Shown here in pieces: positions 48,495 through 56,597 of a stretch of 64,000 nt of DNA; within the stretch, counting starts at the first letter, position 1; every line of letters begins with the position of its first letter. A program made the translations under genes and the position numbers. The notes under the pieces are model-generated. The model was not told where the DNA came from. It was given only the letters and a program-made list of their open reading frames with translations, and did no database searches. Origin of the DNA: Cedecea neteri NBRC 105707 = ATCC 33855. GTDB lineage: Bacteria; Pseudomonadota; Gammaproteobacteria; Enterobacterales; Enterobacteriaceae. The stretch spans positions 1 to 64,000 of the forward strand of contig NZ_BCTL01000039.1 of assembly GCF_001571265.1 (NCBI RefSeq), in the 5' to 3' direction.

Positions 48495-50792
48495 TCAGGC
48501 AATACGGCGCGTATTCTCCGCTTCGCTGCGGGAGATTTTCACCGGCACGGATTTTGACGTCGGCGTGCCCGTGTCGTCCCCAACGCTGCTAAGGGGCACC
48601 AGAGGGTTGGTCTCCGGGTAATAGGCCGCGAGGTTGCCGCGCGGGATGTCATAGGCCACCAGCTTAAAACCACTGACTTTACGGGTGATGCCGTCATGCC
48701 AGATGGTTTCAATATCGACCTTATCGCCGTCGTTCAGGCCGAGTTCGCCCATATCATCAGGATGAATGAAGAGGACTTCGCGCTGGCCGTACACGCCGCG
48801 ATAGCGATCGTCCAGGCCATAAATCGTGGTGTTGTACTGATCGTGTGAACGCAGCGTTTGCAGCGTGAACGGGGCTTCCACACCTTGCCATAGCGAATCC
48901 GGCAGGGGGGCATCGCTGAACTCAGCTTTACCGCTCGGAGTATTAAACCGCAGTTCGGCTGCCGCATTCCCCAGGTAGAAGCCCCCCGGCTCTTCGCAGC
49001 GCAGGTTGAAATCTTTAAAGCCGGGCAGGGTGGCGGCGATATGATCGCGAATCAGATTGTAGTCGTCAGCCAGCGCCAGCCAGTCCAGTTTGCTTCTGCC
49101 CAGAACCGCATCCGCTATGCCGGCAACAATCGCGGTTTCAGAACGTTGCGTATCCGCAATCGGCTTGCCGATGCCTTCGGAGGCGTGAACCATGCTGAAG
49201 GAGTCTTCGACGGTGACAAATTGACGTCCGGTAACCTGCATGTCCTCTTCTGTACGGCCCAGCGTCGGCAGGATCAGCGAGGCTTTGCCCGGCACGAGGT
49301 GGCTGCGGTTCAGCTTGGTGCTGATGAATACTGTCAGGCCACAGCGGCTGATTGCTTCTTCCGTACGTGGGCTGTCTGGTGCCGCAGCAGCGAGGTTTCC
49401 GCCCAGCGCAATCAGCACTTTAATTTCGTCGCGCAGCATGGCGGCCAGGGCCTCAACGGTATTGTGGCCGTTCTCGCGCGGAGGCTCAAAATCAAAGTGT
49501 TTGGCCAGATTGTCGAGCAGGCTTGCTGGCGGCTTTTCATCAATCCCCATCGTACGGTTGCCCTGCACGTTGCTGTGGCCGCGAACCGGACAAAGTCCCG
49601 CCCCCGGGCGCCCAAGATGGCCACCAAGCAGCTGCAGGTTGACAATTTCACGCACGGTGTTCAGCGAGTGTTTATGCTGAGTGATGCCCATCGCCCAGGT
49701 AAAAATTACCCGCTTTGAATGCTGCCAGATTGCGGCGGCGTCGCGGAGCTGCAGTTCGCTCAGGCCGGACTGCTGGGTGATTTTCTCCCAACTGGTTTCA
49801 TCAATGGCGGTGAACCAGGCTTCAGCGCCGTGGGTATGAGCGTCGATAAACGCCAGATCAAACACGCCGTCTTCACCTTCAGTCATCAGGCGGCGATGGG
49901 TTTCCAGCAGCGCTTTTGCCATACCGCGAACCGCGGCCATGTCGCCGCCCAGATTCGGTTGGTAATAATTAGTGCTGATGGTGCCCGCCAGCGGGGTGAT
50001 CACTTCCAGCGGTTTTTGTGGATCGGCAAAGCGTTCCAGGCCACGCTCACGCAGCGTATTGAAGGTGACTATTTGTGCCCCGTTTTCTGCCGCATGGCGC
50101 AGGCTGTGGAGCATTCGGGGGTGGTTGGTGCCGGGATTCTGGCCAAACACAAAAATGGCGTCGGCTTTGTCGAAATCATCCAGCCGAATGGTGCCTTTTC
50201 CGACGCCGATGCTGCGCTTCAGCCCGCTGCCGCTGGCTTCGTGGCACATGTTGGAGCAATCCGGGAAATTATTGGTGCCCAGCATGCGGCCAAAAAGCTG
50301 ATAAAGATAAGAAGCTTCATTGCTGGCGCGACCGGACGTGTAAAGCTCAATCTGGTCGGGATTATCCATCGCCTGGATATGTTGCGCTATCAGGCTTAGG
50401 GCGTTGGCCCAACTGATGGGTTCGTAGCGATCGGTTTGTGTGTTATAGCTAAGCGGCTCGGTCAGGCGACCCTGATATTCGAGGAAGTAGTCGCTTTGCT
50501 GGTAGAGTTTGCTGACGCTGTGCAGGGCAAAAAAGTCGCTGTCAATAAAGCGCCGGGTCGCTTCCCAGGTGACGGCCTTGGCGCCATTTTCACAGAAGCT
50601 GAAGGTACTTTTGTTATCGTCTCCCCAGGCACAGCCGGGGCAATCAAAGCCTTTGGCTTTGTTCATGCGCATCAGATTACGCAGGTTTTTCAGGGCATGT
50701 TTGCTGTCGATGACGAAGCGGGTTGTCGCTTCGAGAGAACCCCAGCCGCCCGCTGCGGCCTGGTAAGGCTTAATCGCCGATTTGAATTTCAT
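48495..50792 (-). CDS. YdeP/FdhF-family molybdopterin oxidoreductase
   Basis: A 765-residue molybdopterin oxidoreductase of the FdhF/YdeP subgroup. It has the N-terminal CPGCAWGDD and FCENGAK motifs, PDCSNMCHEASGSGL and GHNPGTNHPRM-type (here GQNPGTNHPRM) cofactor-binding blocks, and a molydopterin dinucleotide-binding C-terminus (SHDQYNTTIYGLDDRYRGV). No Tat signal is seen, so it is cytoplasmic. E. coli YdeP is linked to EvgA-driven acid resistance; the reaction is unknown. It shares the family but differs enough along its length that orthology to ydeP is not certain. Confidence 0.87.
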   Translation of the reverse strand: MKFKSAIKPYQAAAGGWGSLEATTRFVIDSKHALKNLRNLMRMNKAKGFDCPGCAWGDDNKSTFSFCENGAKAVTWEATRRFIDSDFFALHSVSKLYQQSDYFLEYQGRLTEPLSYNTQTDRYEPISWANALSLIAQHIQAMDNPDQIELYTSGRASNEASYLYQLFGRMLGTNNFPDCSNMCHEASGSGLKRSIGVGKGTIRLDDFDKADAIFVFGQNPGTNHPRMLHSLRHAAENGAQIVTFNTLRERGLERFADPQKPLEVITPLAGTISTNYYQPNLGGDMAAVRGMAKALLETHRRLMTEGEDGVFDLAFIDAHTHGAEAWFTAIDETSWEKITQQSGLSELQLRDAAAIWQHSKRVIFTWAMGITQHKHSLNTVREIVNLQLLGGHLGRPGAGLCPVRGHSNVQGNRTMGIDEKPPASLLDNLAKHFDFEPPRENGHNTVEALAAMLRDEIKVLIALGGNLAAAAPDSPRTEEAISRCGLTVFISTKLNRSHLVPGKASLILPTLGRTEEDMQVTGRQFVTVEDSFSMVHASEGIGKPIADTQRSETAIVAGIADAVLGRSKLDWLALADDYNLIRDHIAATLPGFKDFNLRCEEPGGFYLGNAAAELRFNTPSGKAEFSDAPLPDSLWQGVEAPFTLQTLRSHDQYNTTIYGLDDRYRGVYGQREVLFIHPDDMGELGLNDGDKVDIETIWHDGITRKVSGFKLVAYDIPRGNLAAYYPETNPLVPLSSVGDDTGTPTSKSVPVKISRSEAENTRRIA

Positions 50793-50818
50793 ATGGCAGG
50801 TGTCACTTGTTATGGTTG

Positions 50819-50828
50819 ATTGCGCAAT
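50819..50828. promoter_or_regulatory. Palindrome upstream of the YdeP-like gene
   Basis: ATTGCGCAAT is a perfect 10-bp palindrome 27 bp before the YdeP-like start codon. It could be an operator; no regulator is assigned. Confidence 0.3.
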
Positions 50829-50887
50829 AACACAGATGAGTTGCTTACCTTTAGTTTACTCCTGATTAACATTTGTGGAAGCGCTAA

Positions 50888-50924
50888 CGTCAATCGGCCG
50901 TCAACGAAACGGCCAGGATTGACG
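50888..50924. repeat. Hairpin between divergent YdeP-like and GNAT genes
   Basis: CGTCAATC-GGCCGT at 50888-50901 pairs with ACGGCC-AG-GATTGACG at 50909-50924, a 14-bp stem with a two-base bulge and 7-nt loop. It lies about 55 bp before the GNAT start, in its likely leader. Confidence 0.6.
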
Positions 50925-50978
50925 CAGACAGGCTGTTAAACTGCGTGGCATTAATGCCAATAGATGAAAGGGATAATA

Positions 50979-51521
50979 ATGCTAACTGTCAGTAACCTAA
51001 GGGATATCGAAGAACTGCAGCACGTTGAGGCAGCTGCTGCACGCCGTTTTCTTGCGGTGCCCGAACTTGCTTTTCTGGCCACCGCAGGGGTGACGGACAA
51101 GCAGACTCATGCCGCAGCCATCGAAAATAAACTCGCCTGGAAGGTGACAGGGAGCGATGGCAGGATCCAGGGGTTTTGCTATTGCGAGCGGCACGAGGAT
51201 GCGATTTATCTGGCTGAGATATCTACCCACCCGGATTTTCAGCGTCGGGGCGTGGGGGCTACGCTGCTGGCCGAGGTAATACGCATGGGGCAGGCCATTG
51301 GCGTAAGCCAAATTACGCTGACAACCTACAGGAACGTGAGCTGGAATGGCCCCTGGTACAGGCGTCACGGTTTTGACATTATCGATGAAGCTGAATTAAC
51401 GCCCGATCTTGCGCGCCGCCTCGCACACCAGTGCGACGAGGGATTAATGGTGTTACCCCGTTGCGCAATGCGGTATTTACTCAGGGAGGGGGAGCCCGCG
51501 GTCGGTAAACCATTTTTCTAG
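50979..51521 (+). CDS. GNAT-family N-acetyltransferase
   Basis: A 180-residue acetyltransferase. The acetyl-CoA-binding motif A is HPDFQRRGVGATLLAEV. The ATG at 50979 has AAAGGGA upstream; an earlier ATG at 50964 is unsupported. The substrate is unknown; the sequence NGPWYRRHGF near the C-terminus is frequent in GNAT proteins of unknown specificity. Its 3' end overlaps a small convergent ORF by 45 bp. Confidence 0.85.
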   Translation: MLTVSNLRDIEELQHVEAAAARRFLAVPELAFLATAGVTDKQTHAAAIENKLAWKVTGSDGRIQGFCYCERHEDAIYLAEISTHPDFQRRGVGATLLAEVIRMGQAIGVSQITLTTYRNVSWNGPWYRRHGFDIIDEAELTPDLARRLAHQCDEGLMVLPRCAMRYLLREGEPAVGKPFF

Positions 51522-51698
51522 CCGCGTAAGCTGGCGGATGTGGTAGCCGATGGCCAGCTCTTCATACAGCGTCGATGGGGGCGTCAGCGGCGCGACATCG
51601 GGTCTGCCGCTCAGGATGGCCCGGCGGGCCTGGTGCCAGGCTCGTTGTTTCATCTCAATTTCATCTGGTCTTGTTACCCGATGTTTACTCACGGTCAT
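51477..51698 (-). CDS. Small hypothetical protein
   Basis: A 73-residue soluble protein, rich in charged residues and Leu, with the motifs RPDEIEMKQRAWHQARRAIL and LYEELAIGYHIRQLTRLEKW. The composition looks protein-like and not antisense noise. The ribosome site is weak, and a GTG six bases later (51692) is an alternative start. It overlaps the convergent GNAT gene by 45 bp. Function unknown. Confidence 0.55.
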   Translation of the reverse strand: MTVSKHRVTRPDEIEMKQRAWHQARRAILSGRPDVAPLTPPSTLYEELAIGYHIRQLTRLEKWFTDRGLPLPE

Positions 51699-51846
51699 AG
51701 TCTGCCAGCTTGTTGTGAGGCGCGATTATACCCTGCAAAGCCGTCTATATGTTGTCCGATCTCCAGTGGCGTTAATTTTTTATCAAAAAAATCTAGCCTT
51801 GTCATAATGTTGCGTAATAATTACCCTGCGGACATGCGATATATTC

Positions 51847-51871
51847 TGTCAACGGCTGACACGACCTGTCA
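51847..51871. promoter_or_regulatory. Three alternating TGTCA/TGACA boxes at 10-bp spacing
   Basis: TGTCA (51847), TGACA (51857) and TGTCA (51867) alternate in orientation with exact 10-bp spacing, 48 bp before the mini-HTH gene. Adjacent boxes form inverted repeats, suggesting an operator for a dimer, possibly the gene's own product. Confidence 0.4.
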
Positions 51872-51918
51872 TTTGTTCGCGCTAACATTCCTGACACCTA
51901 CTTGCAGGAGACACACTC

Positions 51919-52170
51919 ATGACCCCCCCCGAAAAAAGCACGCTGCTTGCCAACAGAATTGCCGGTATTTTTTGTGAAATGCTGAGCTGCGAGCGCGTGT
52001 CCCGTCATCAACTGGCCAGTAAGTTTGGCGTAAGCGAGCGGACGATATACCGGGATCTCCGGCGACTAAGCAACTATGTTTATCATGTAGGGGACGACCA
52101 ATACGCCCTCAGTCTGGAAGTCACCCAGCAGCTGGAAAGCTACCTGCAGCGGGTAAAGCGGGAAAAATGA
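51919..52170 (+). CDS. Stand-alone HTH protein (DeoR/HTH_11-like)
   Basis: An 83-residue protein with a single winged-helix segment (SRHQLASKFGVSERTIYRDL, about residues 32-51). It lacks the sensor domain of DeoR or YafY regulators, so it is either a minimal DNA-binding protein or the surviving N-terminus of a larger one. CAGGAG precedes the ATG. It lies 75 bp upstream of the PAS-GGDEF-EAL gene in the same direction. Confidence 0.7.
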   Translation: MTPPEKSTLLANRIAGIFCEMLSCERVSRHQLASKFGVSERTIYRDLRRLSNYVYHVGDDQYALSLEVTQQLESYLQRVKREK

Positions 52171-52245
52171 TCTGGTGCTGGCGATACCGAGCTTAAAGCT
52201 TCATGGCTACGCCGCCGATAATACGATAAATTACTCTTTTTATTC

Positions 52246-53925
52246 ATGAAAAACCACAATTATCCCAAGGGCAAGATGCGTACTGAAAGCTTAACTGATA
52301 TCGCCTATCGGCACTTTGTGGAGAGCGTGAAAGACTACGCGATCTACATGCTGAACATTGATGGCACCGTAGCCACCTGGAACGAGGGGGCGCTGCGAGC
52401 GAAGGGATATCTGCGTGAGGAAATTGTGGGGCAGTCCTTTGGCGTTTTCTACAGCGAAGCAGAGCAAAAAAATGGGCTGCCCGAGCGTAATCTGAATATC
52501 GCGCTAAAACACGGGAAGTTTGAAGGCGAAGGGTGGCGATACCGAAAAGACGGCAGCCGTTTTTGGGCGCATGTGGTGATTGATGCCATCTATGATGAGC
52601 ACCAGACGCTGCTGGGGTTTGCCAAAATTACCCGCGATATCAGCGAGCAGAAGGTCGTCATTGACAAAATCTCATGGCTTGCCCGCTACGATGCGCTGAC
52701 CGGGCTTCCTAACCGTGTCGAATTCTTCAGTTTCGTGGAGAAACTTTTCACCGAGTCTGACTATAACCACATTGCTATTTGCACGGTTGACCTCGATAAA
52801 TTTAAAGAGATCAACGATACAGAAGGGCATCTGGTTGGCGATCAGCTTCTGCAGCGGGTTTCGTCCTCGGTGCTTAAAGCGATGGAAAAAGATGAGATTG
52901 TGGCCCGCTTTGGCGGCGATGAGTTTGTTGCGGCAAAACCCTATAACCACGATGACGAACTGCGTAATTTCACCGAGCGTTTGCATAGCTGTTTTGTAGG
53001 CAAACAGATTTTTGCCCACAGCGAAATTACCGTTAGCGCCAGTATCGGCGTGGCGGTTTACCCGGATGATGCCACGGATATCAATACGCTTATCAGCAAT
53101 TCAGATTTGGCGATGTACCGTGCCAAAGCCAATCTGGATAACAAGATCTGCTGGTACGAAAAAGACATGGACGAAAAAACGCGCCTGCGGAACCTGATGG
53201 CCGCGGATATTCGCCGTGGTATCAAAGAAGGGCAGTTCTTCATTCATTATCAGGAAAAACGCTCGCTGAAAGACAAGGCGATTACCGGCTATGAAGCGCT
53301 GCTCCGCTGGAATCATCCGGAGCAAGGGCTTATACCGCCTGATGAATTTATCCCTATTGCCGAGGAAAGTGGGGCTATTGTTCCGCTGGGCTATTGGGTG
53401 ATTGAAACGGTCTGCAAAGAGTCGCTTGCCAATAAGCTGGACAAAAAGATTTCGATCAACATTTCTCCGGTACAGCTGCGCAATCTCAGCTTTATTGACA
53501 ATGTCCGTGACATTTTAATGCGTACCGCGTGGCCGATAACGCTGCTCGAATTTGAGGTGACGGAAACCGCCTTTATCATCAATAAAAAGCTGACGTTTAA
53601 CATTTTGCACCAGTTCCAAAAAATGGGGATCAGCATTGCGCTGGATGACTTTGGTACCGGGTATTCTTCTTTGAGCACGCTGCGGGAATTCCATTTTGAC
53701 GTCATCAAGCTGGATCGCAGCTTCCTGACTAACGTTGAAAGCAACTTTCAGGCCCGCTCGTTCGTTAGGGCGATCATTTCTCTCGGCAACTCCATCAATA
53801 CGCCGCTTATCGCCGAAGGTGTTGAGACAAATGAGCAATTGCGTATCCTCGAAGAAGAAGGATGCACCGAGATTCAGGGGTTCCTTTTTGGTCAACCGGT
53901 AGATATCAAGAACATTCATCGTTAA
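52246..53925 (+). CDS. PAS-GGDEF-EAL cyclic-di-GMP enzyme
   Basis: A 559-residue cytoplasmic protein with an N-terminal PAS/PAC domain (about 15-130, ending FAKITRDISEQK), a GGDEF domain (RFGGDEFVA near residue 223) and an EAL domain (GYEALLRW near 350, with DDFGTGYSS and AEGVE). Catalytic motifs of both enzymatic domains are intact. No membrane helix, so the signal is sensed inside the cell, possibly redox, light or a ligand bound by PAS. It is the second GGDEF-EAL protein in the window and lies directly before the T6SS cluster. Confidence 0.92.
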   Translation: MKNHNYPKGKMRTESLTDIAYRHFVESVKDYAIYMLNIDGTVATWNEGALRAKGYLREEIVGQSFGVFYSEAEQKNGLPERNLNIALKHGKFEGEGWRYRKDGSRFWAHVVIDAIYDEHQTLLGFAKITRDISEQKVVIDKISWLARYDALTGLPNRVEFFSFVEKLFTESDYNHIAICTVDLDKFKEINDTEGHLVGDQLLQRVSSSVLKAMEKDEIVARFGGDEFVAAKPYNHDDELRNFTERLHSCFVGKQIFAHSEITVSASIGVAVYPDDATDINTLISNSDLAMYRAKANLDNKICWYEKDMDEKTRLRNLMAADIRRGIKEGQFFIHYQEKRSLKDKAITGYEALLRWNHPEQGLIPPDEFIPIAEESGAIVPLGYWVIETVCKESLANKLDKKISINISPVQLRNLSFIDNVRDILMRTAWPITLLEFEVTETAFIINKKLTFNILHQFQKMGISIALDDFGTGYSSLSTLREFHFDVIKLDRSFLTNVESNFQARSFVRAIISLGNSINTPLIAEGVETNEQLRILEEEGCTEIQGFLFGQPVDIKNIHR

Positions 53926-53931
53926 AAAAAC

Positions 53932-53955
53932 GGCAGTGTACGCCCCTACACTGCC
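53932..53955. terminator. Hairpin after the PAS-GGDEF-EAL gene
   Basis: GGCAGTGTA and TACACTGCC pair perfectly around CGCCCC, 6 nt after the stop. A run of seven A precedes it, so the canonical U-tract is on the minus strand; on the plus strand it is followed by CGTATTGT. Confidence 0.65.
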
Positions 53956-54222
53956 CGTATTGTAAGCAATGTCTGACTCGTCTTCATTTTATTGATTGTT
54001 GTTTTGGTCTAAATTTGGGCGTTTTATGTGCCGGGTTAGTCCAGTATGTCGGTGTTTTATTAAGTGATAATATCAGTGCGGTATTATTTCACTATGCGTT
54101 AGCTCTGCTTTTGTTTTGTTCTTTCTGATAATGCAGATGAATGTGATGGATTGAATTAAGACTTATTTATCATCTTAAGGTTTTCTATTTTATTAAAACT
54201 TTCATCTGGTTGTGTTTTTGCC

Positions 54223-54236
54223 TTGATGTAGATCAA
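54223..54236. promoter_or_regulatory. Perfect FNR-type palindrome upstream of tssB
   Basis: TTGAT-GTAG-ATCAA matches the FNR consensus TTGAT-N4-ATCAA at every position, 266 bp before tssB. A CATATT element at 54259-54264 has the spacing expected of a class II FNR promoter (site centre near -41.5, start site near 54271). Confidence 0.65.
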
Positions 54237-54502
54237 TTATCTTTGTCTTTTTTAGATGCATATTGATATTTACCATCGCAGGCAGTTTTTAATTTCGTTA
54301 TTTCCCCAAAATCTAAGTTATTTTACCCTCCTGGTGAGATTATTCTTTTCCCCTGTCGCTTTCTTATAGAAAATTCCTATAAATATTTTTGTGTTTTTAA
54401 TTTTCATAAAAAATTGATCTAACTTTGTGCATTGTTCTATTATTTTGCGCGGTGTAATGTAGCGCCAAAAATACCATGCAGCGATAACAGAGGGACGAGA
54501 AG

Positions 54503-55000
54503 ATGGCTGACAGCTTCCAGGGCGAGGTGCCCAAAGCACGTATCAATTTAAAACTGGATTTACACACGGGTGGAGCGCAGAAAAAAACAGAGTTGCCGTT
54601 AAAGCTCTTGGTTGCTGGTGATTTCAGCCACGGAGCCGAAACTGCGCTTTTATCTGAACGAGTAAAAACAGACGTTAATAAAAATAATTTTAACAGTGTT
54701 CTTTCTGAATATTCCCCAAAAGTTAATCTTACCGTAGTGAATACGCTGGTCGCCGACGGTAGCGAGGAGAATATCAGCCTTGTATTCCGCGACATGAAAG
54801 ACTTCACGCCTGAGGAGGTCGCACGCCAAATACCTCAATTGAAAGCCATGCTGGCGATGCGTAATTTGCTTCGCGATCTTAAAGCTAACCTTCTTGATAA
54901 TCAGTCTTTCCGGAAAGAGCTGGAAAAAATTCTAATTAATCCGGCGCTGAGCGCCGAACTTCGCTCGGAACTGTCTGCCCTTGCGCCAAAACAGGCATAA
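54503..55000 (+). CDS. tssB: T6SS sheath small subunit TssB
   Basis: A 165-residue VipA/TssB protein that forms the contractile sheath with TssC. It begins MADSFQGEVPKARINLKLDL and has the conserved LPLKLLVAGDFSHG and VNLTVVNTLVADGSEENISL. First gene of the T6SS operon visible here, 38 bp before tssC. Confidence 0.95.
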   Translation: MADSFQGEVPKARINLKLDLHTGGAQKKTELPLKLLVAGDFSHGAETALLSERVKTDVNKNNFNSVLSEYSPKVNLTVVNTLVADGSEENISLVFRDMKDFTPEEVARQIPQLKAMLAMRNLLRDLKANLLDNQSFRKELEKILINPALSAELRSELSALAPKQA

Positions 55001-55038
55001 GTCGTCACGATATTTAATGGATTAATTGAGGAATGCTG

Positions 55039-56580
55039 ATGTCTGTAAAAAATGAAAATACCGCCGGTAGTGAGAGTATCGTCCTTGAACGCCAGGGGGC
55101 AGAGAGTGTTTATGCTTCTCTGTTTGAAAAAATTAATCTCAGCCCGGTTTCAGAATTAAGCGCGCTGGATATCTGGCAGGACAGTCAGGCGATGTCAGAT
55201 GCCACCGCTGATGAACGACTGACCGCCGGAATGCAGGTCTTTCTGGAATGCCTGAGCAAAGCAGGTTCAAAAGTTGAGAAGCTCGATAAAACGCTGATTG
55301 ACCACCACATCGCCGACCTGGATTATCAGATCAGCCGCCAGTTGGACGCCGTGATGCATCACGAAGAATTCCAGACGGTTGAGTCTTTGTGGCGCGGTCT
55401 GAAATCGCTGGTGGATAAAACCGACTTCCGTCAGAACGTTAAAATTGAACTTCTGGACCTGTCCAAAGAGGATCTGCGTCAGGACTTTGAAGATGCGCCT
55501 GAAATCATTCAGAGCGGACTGTACCTGCAGACGTATGTGGCAGAGTACGACACGCCTGGCGGAGAACCGATTGGTGCGCTGATTTCCGCTTATGAGTTCG
55601 ACGCCTCCGCCCAGGACGTCGCCCTGCTGCGCAATATCTCGAAAGTTTCTGCGGCGGCGCATATGCCGTTTATTGGCTCTGCTGGCCCCAAATTCTTCCT
55701 GAAAGACTCGATGGAAGAGGTGGCCGCCATCAAAGACATTGGCAACTATTTCGATCGCGCCGAGTACATCAAGTGGAAATCCTTCCGTGATACCGATGAT
55801 TCACGCTACATCGGGTTGGTGATGCCGCGCGTGCTGGGGCGTTTACCTTATGGGCCGGACACGGTGCCGGTACGCAGTTTCAACTACGTTGAAGAAGTGA
55901 AGGGCCCGGATCACGATAAATACCTGTGGAATAACGCGTCGTTTGCCTTTGCCTCCAACATGGTGCGCAGCTTTATTAACAACGGCTGGTGTGTGCAAAT
56001 CCGTGGCCCGCAGGCGGGCGGTGCGGTTCAGGACCTGCCGATTCACCTGTACGATCTTGGCACCGGCAACCAAGTGAAAATCCCGTCCGAGGTAATGATC
56101 CCGGAAACGCGTGAATTCGAATTTGCCAACCTGGGCTTTATTCCGCTTTCCTACTACAAAAACCGCGATTACGCGTGCTTCTTCTCCGCAAACTCCACGC
56201 AGAAACCGGCGCTTTACGATACCGCCGATGCGACGGCGAACAGCCGGATCAACGCCCGCCTGCCGTACATCTTCCTGTTGTCCCGCATTGCGCATTACCT
56301 GAAGCTTATCCAGCGTGAAAACATCGGCACCACCAAAGATCGCCGTCTGCTTGAGCTGGAGCTGAACACCTGGGTTCGCAGCCTGGTCACCGAAATGACC
56401 GACCCGGGCGACGAACTGCAGGCTTCACATCCGCTGCGCGATGCCAAAGTGACGGTAGAAGATATCGAAGACAATCCGGGCTTCTTCCGCGTCAAGCTGT
56501 ACGCCGTGCCGCACTTCCAGGTGGAAGGAATGGACGTCAATCTGTCTCTGGTTTCCCAGATGCCGAAGGCGAAAGCGTAA
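55039..56580 (+). CDS. tssC: T6SS sheath large subunit TssC
   Basis: A 513-residue VipB/TssC sheath protein. Conserved blocks are VESLWRGLKSLVD, PFIGSAGPKFF, NNGWCVQIRGPQAGG and FFSANSTQKPALYDT-type. ATG codons occur at 55033 and 55039; the second has GAGGA at 6 nt. In the assembled sheath TssB and TssC are depolymerised by ClpV, also in this window. Confidence 0.95.
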   Translation: MSVKNENTAGSESIVLERQGAESVYASLFEKINLSPVSELSALDIWQDSQAMSDATADERLTAGMQVFLECLSKAGSKVEKLDKTLIDHHIADLDYQISRQLDAVMHHEEFQTVESLWRGLKSLVDKTDFRQNVKIELLDLSKEDLRQDFEDAPEIIQSGLYLQTYVAEYDTPGGEPIGALISAYEFDASAQDVALLRNISKVSAAAHMPFIGSAGPKFFLKDSMEEVAAIKDIGNYFDRAEYIKWKSFRDTDDSRYIGLVMPRVLGRLPYGPDTVPVRSFNYVEEVKGPDHDKYLWNNASFAFASNMVRSFINNGWCVQIRGPQAGGAVQDLPIHLYDLGTGNQVKIPSEVMIPETREFEFANLGFIPLSYYKNRDYACFFSANSTQKPALYDTADATANSRINARLPYIFLLSRIAHYLKLIQRENIGTTKDRRLLELELNTWVRSLVTEMTDPGDELQASHPLRDAKVTVEDIEDNPGFFRVKLYAVPHFQVEGMDVNLSLVSQMPKAKA

Positions 56581-56597
56581 CGTAAGGCAGGAAGCCG

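Larger units (their letters stand above)
53926..54502. promoter_or_regulatory. AT-rich promoter region of the T6SS operon
   Basis: 577 bases without a convincing gene, much more AT-rich than the flanks. It contains a terminator hairpin at its left end, a perfect FNR palindrome at 54223-54236, and a CATATT -10-like element at 54259-54264. The rest is T-rich, suggesting H-NS silencing, typical for acquired secretion clusters. The tssB ribosome site (GAGGGACGAGAAG) lies at its right end. Confidence 0.7.

Noticed and set aside
49041-50399. Long plus-strand ORFs opposite the YdeP-like gene
   Set aside because: Shadow frames of a GC-rich coding sequence with no recognisable protein features.
53862-54128. 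Plus-strand ORF with a Cys-rich and hydrophobic C-terminal half after the PAS-GGDEF-EAL gene
   Set aside because: Its only usable start lies inside the upstream gene, and the hydrophobic look is expected from T-rich DNA.
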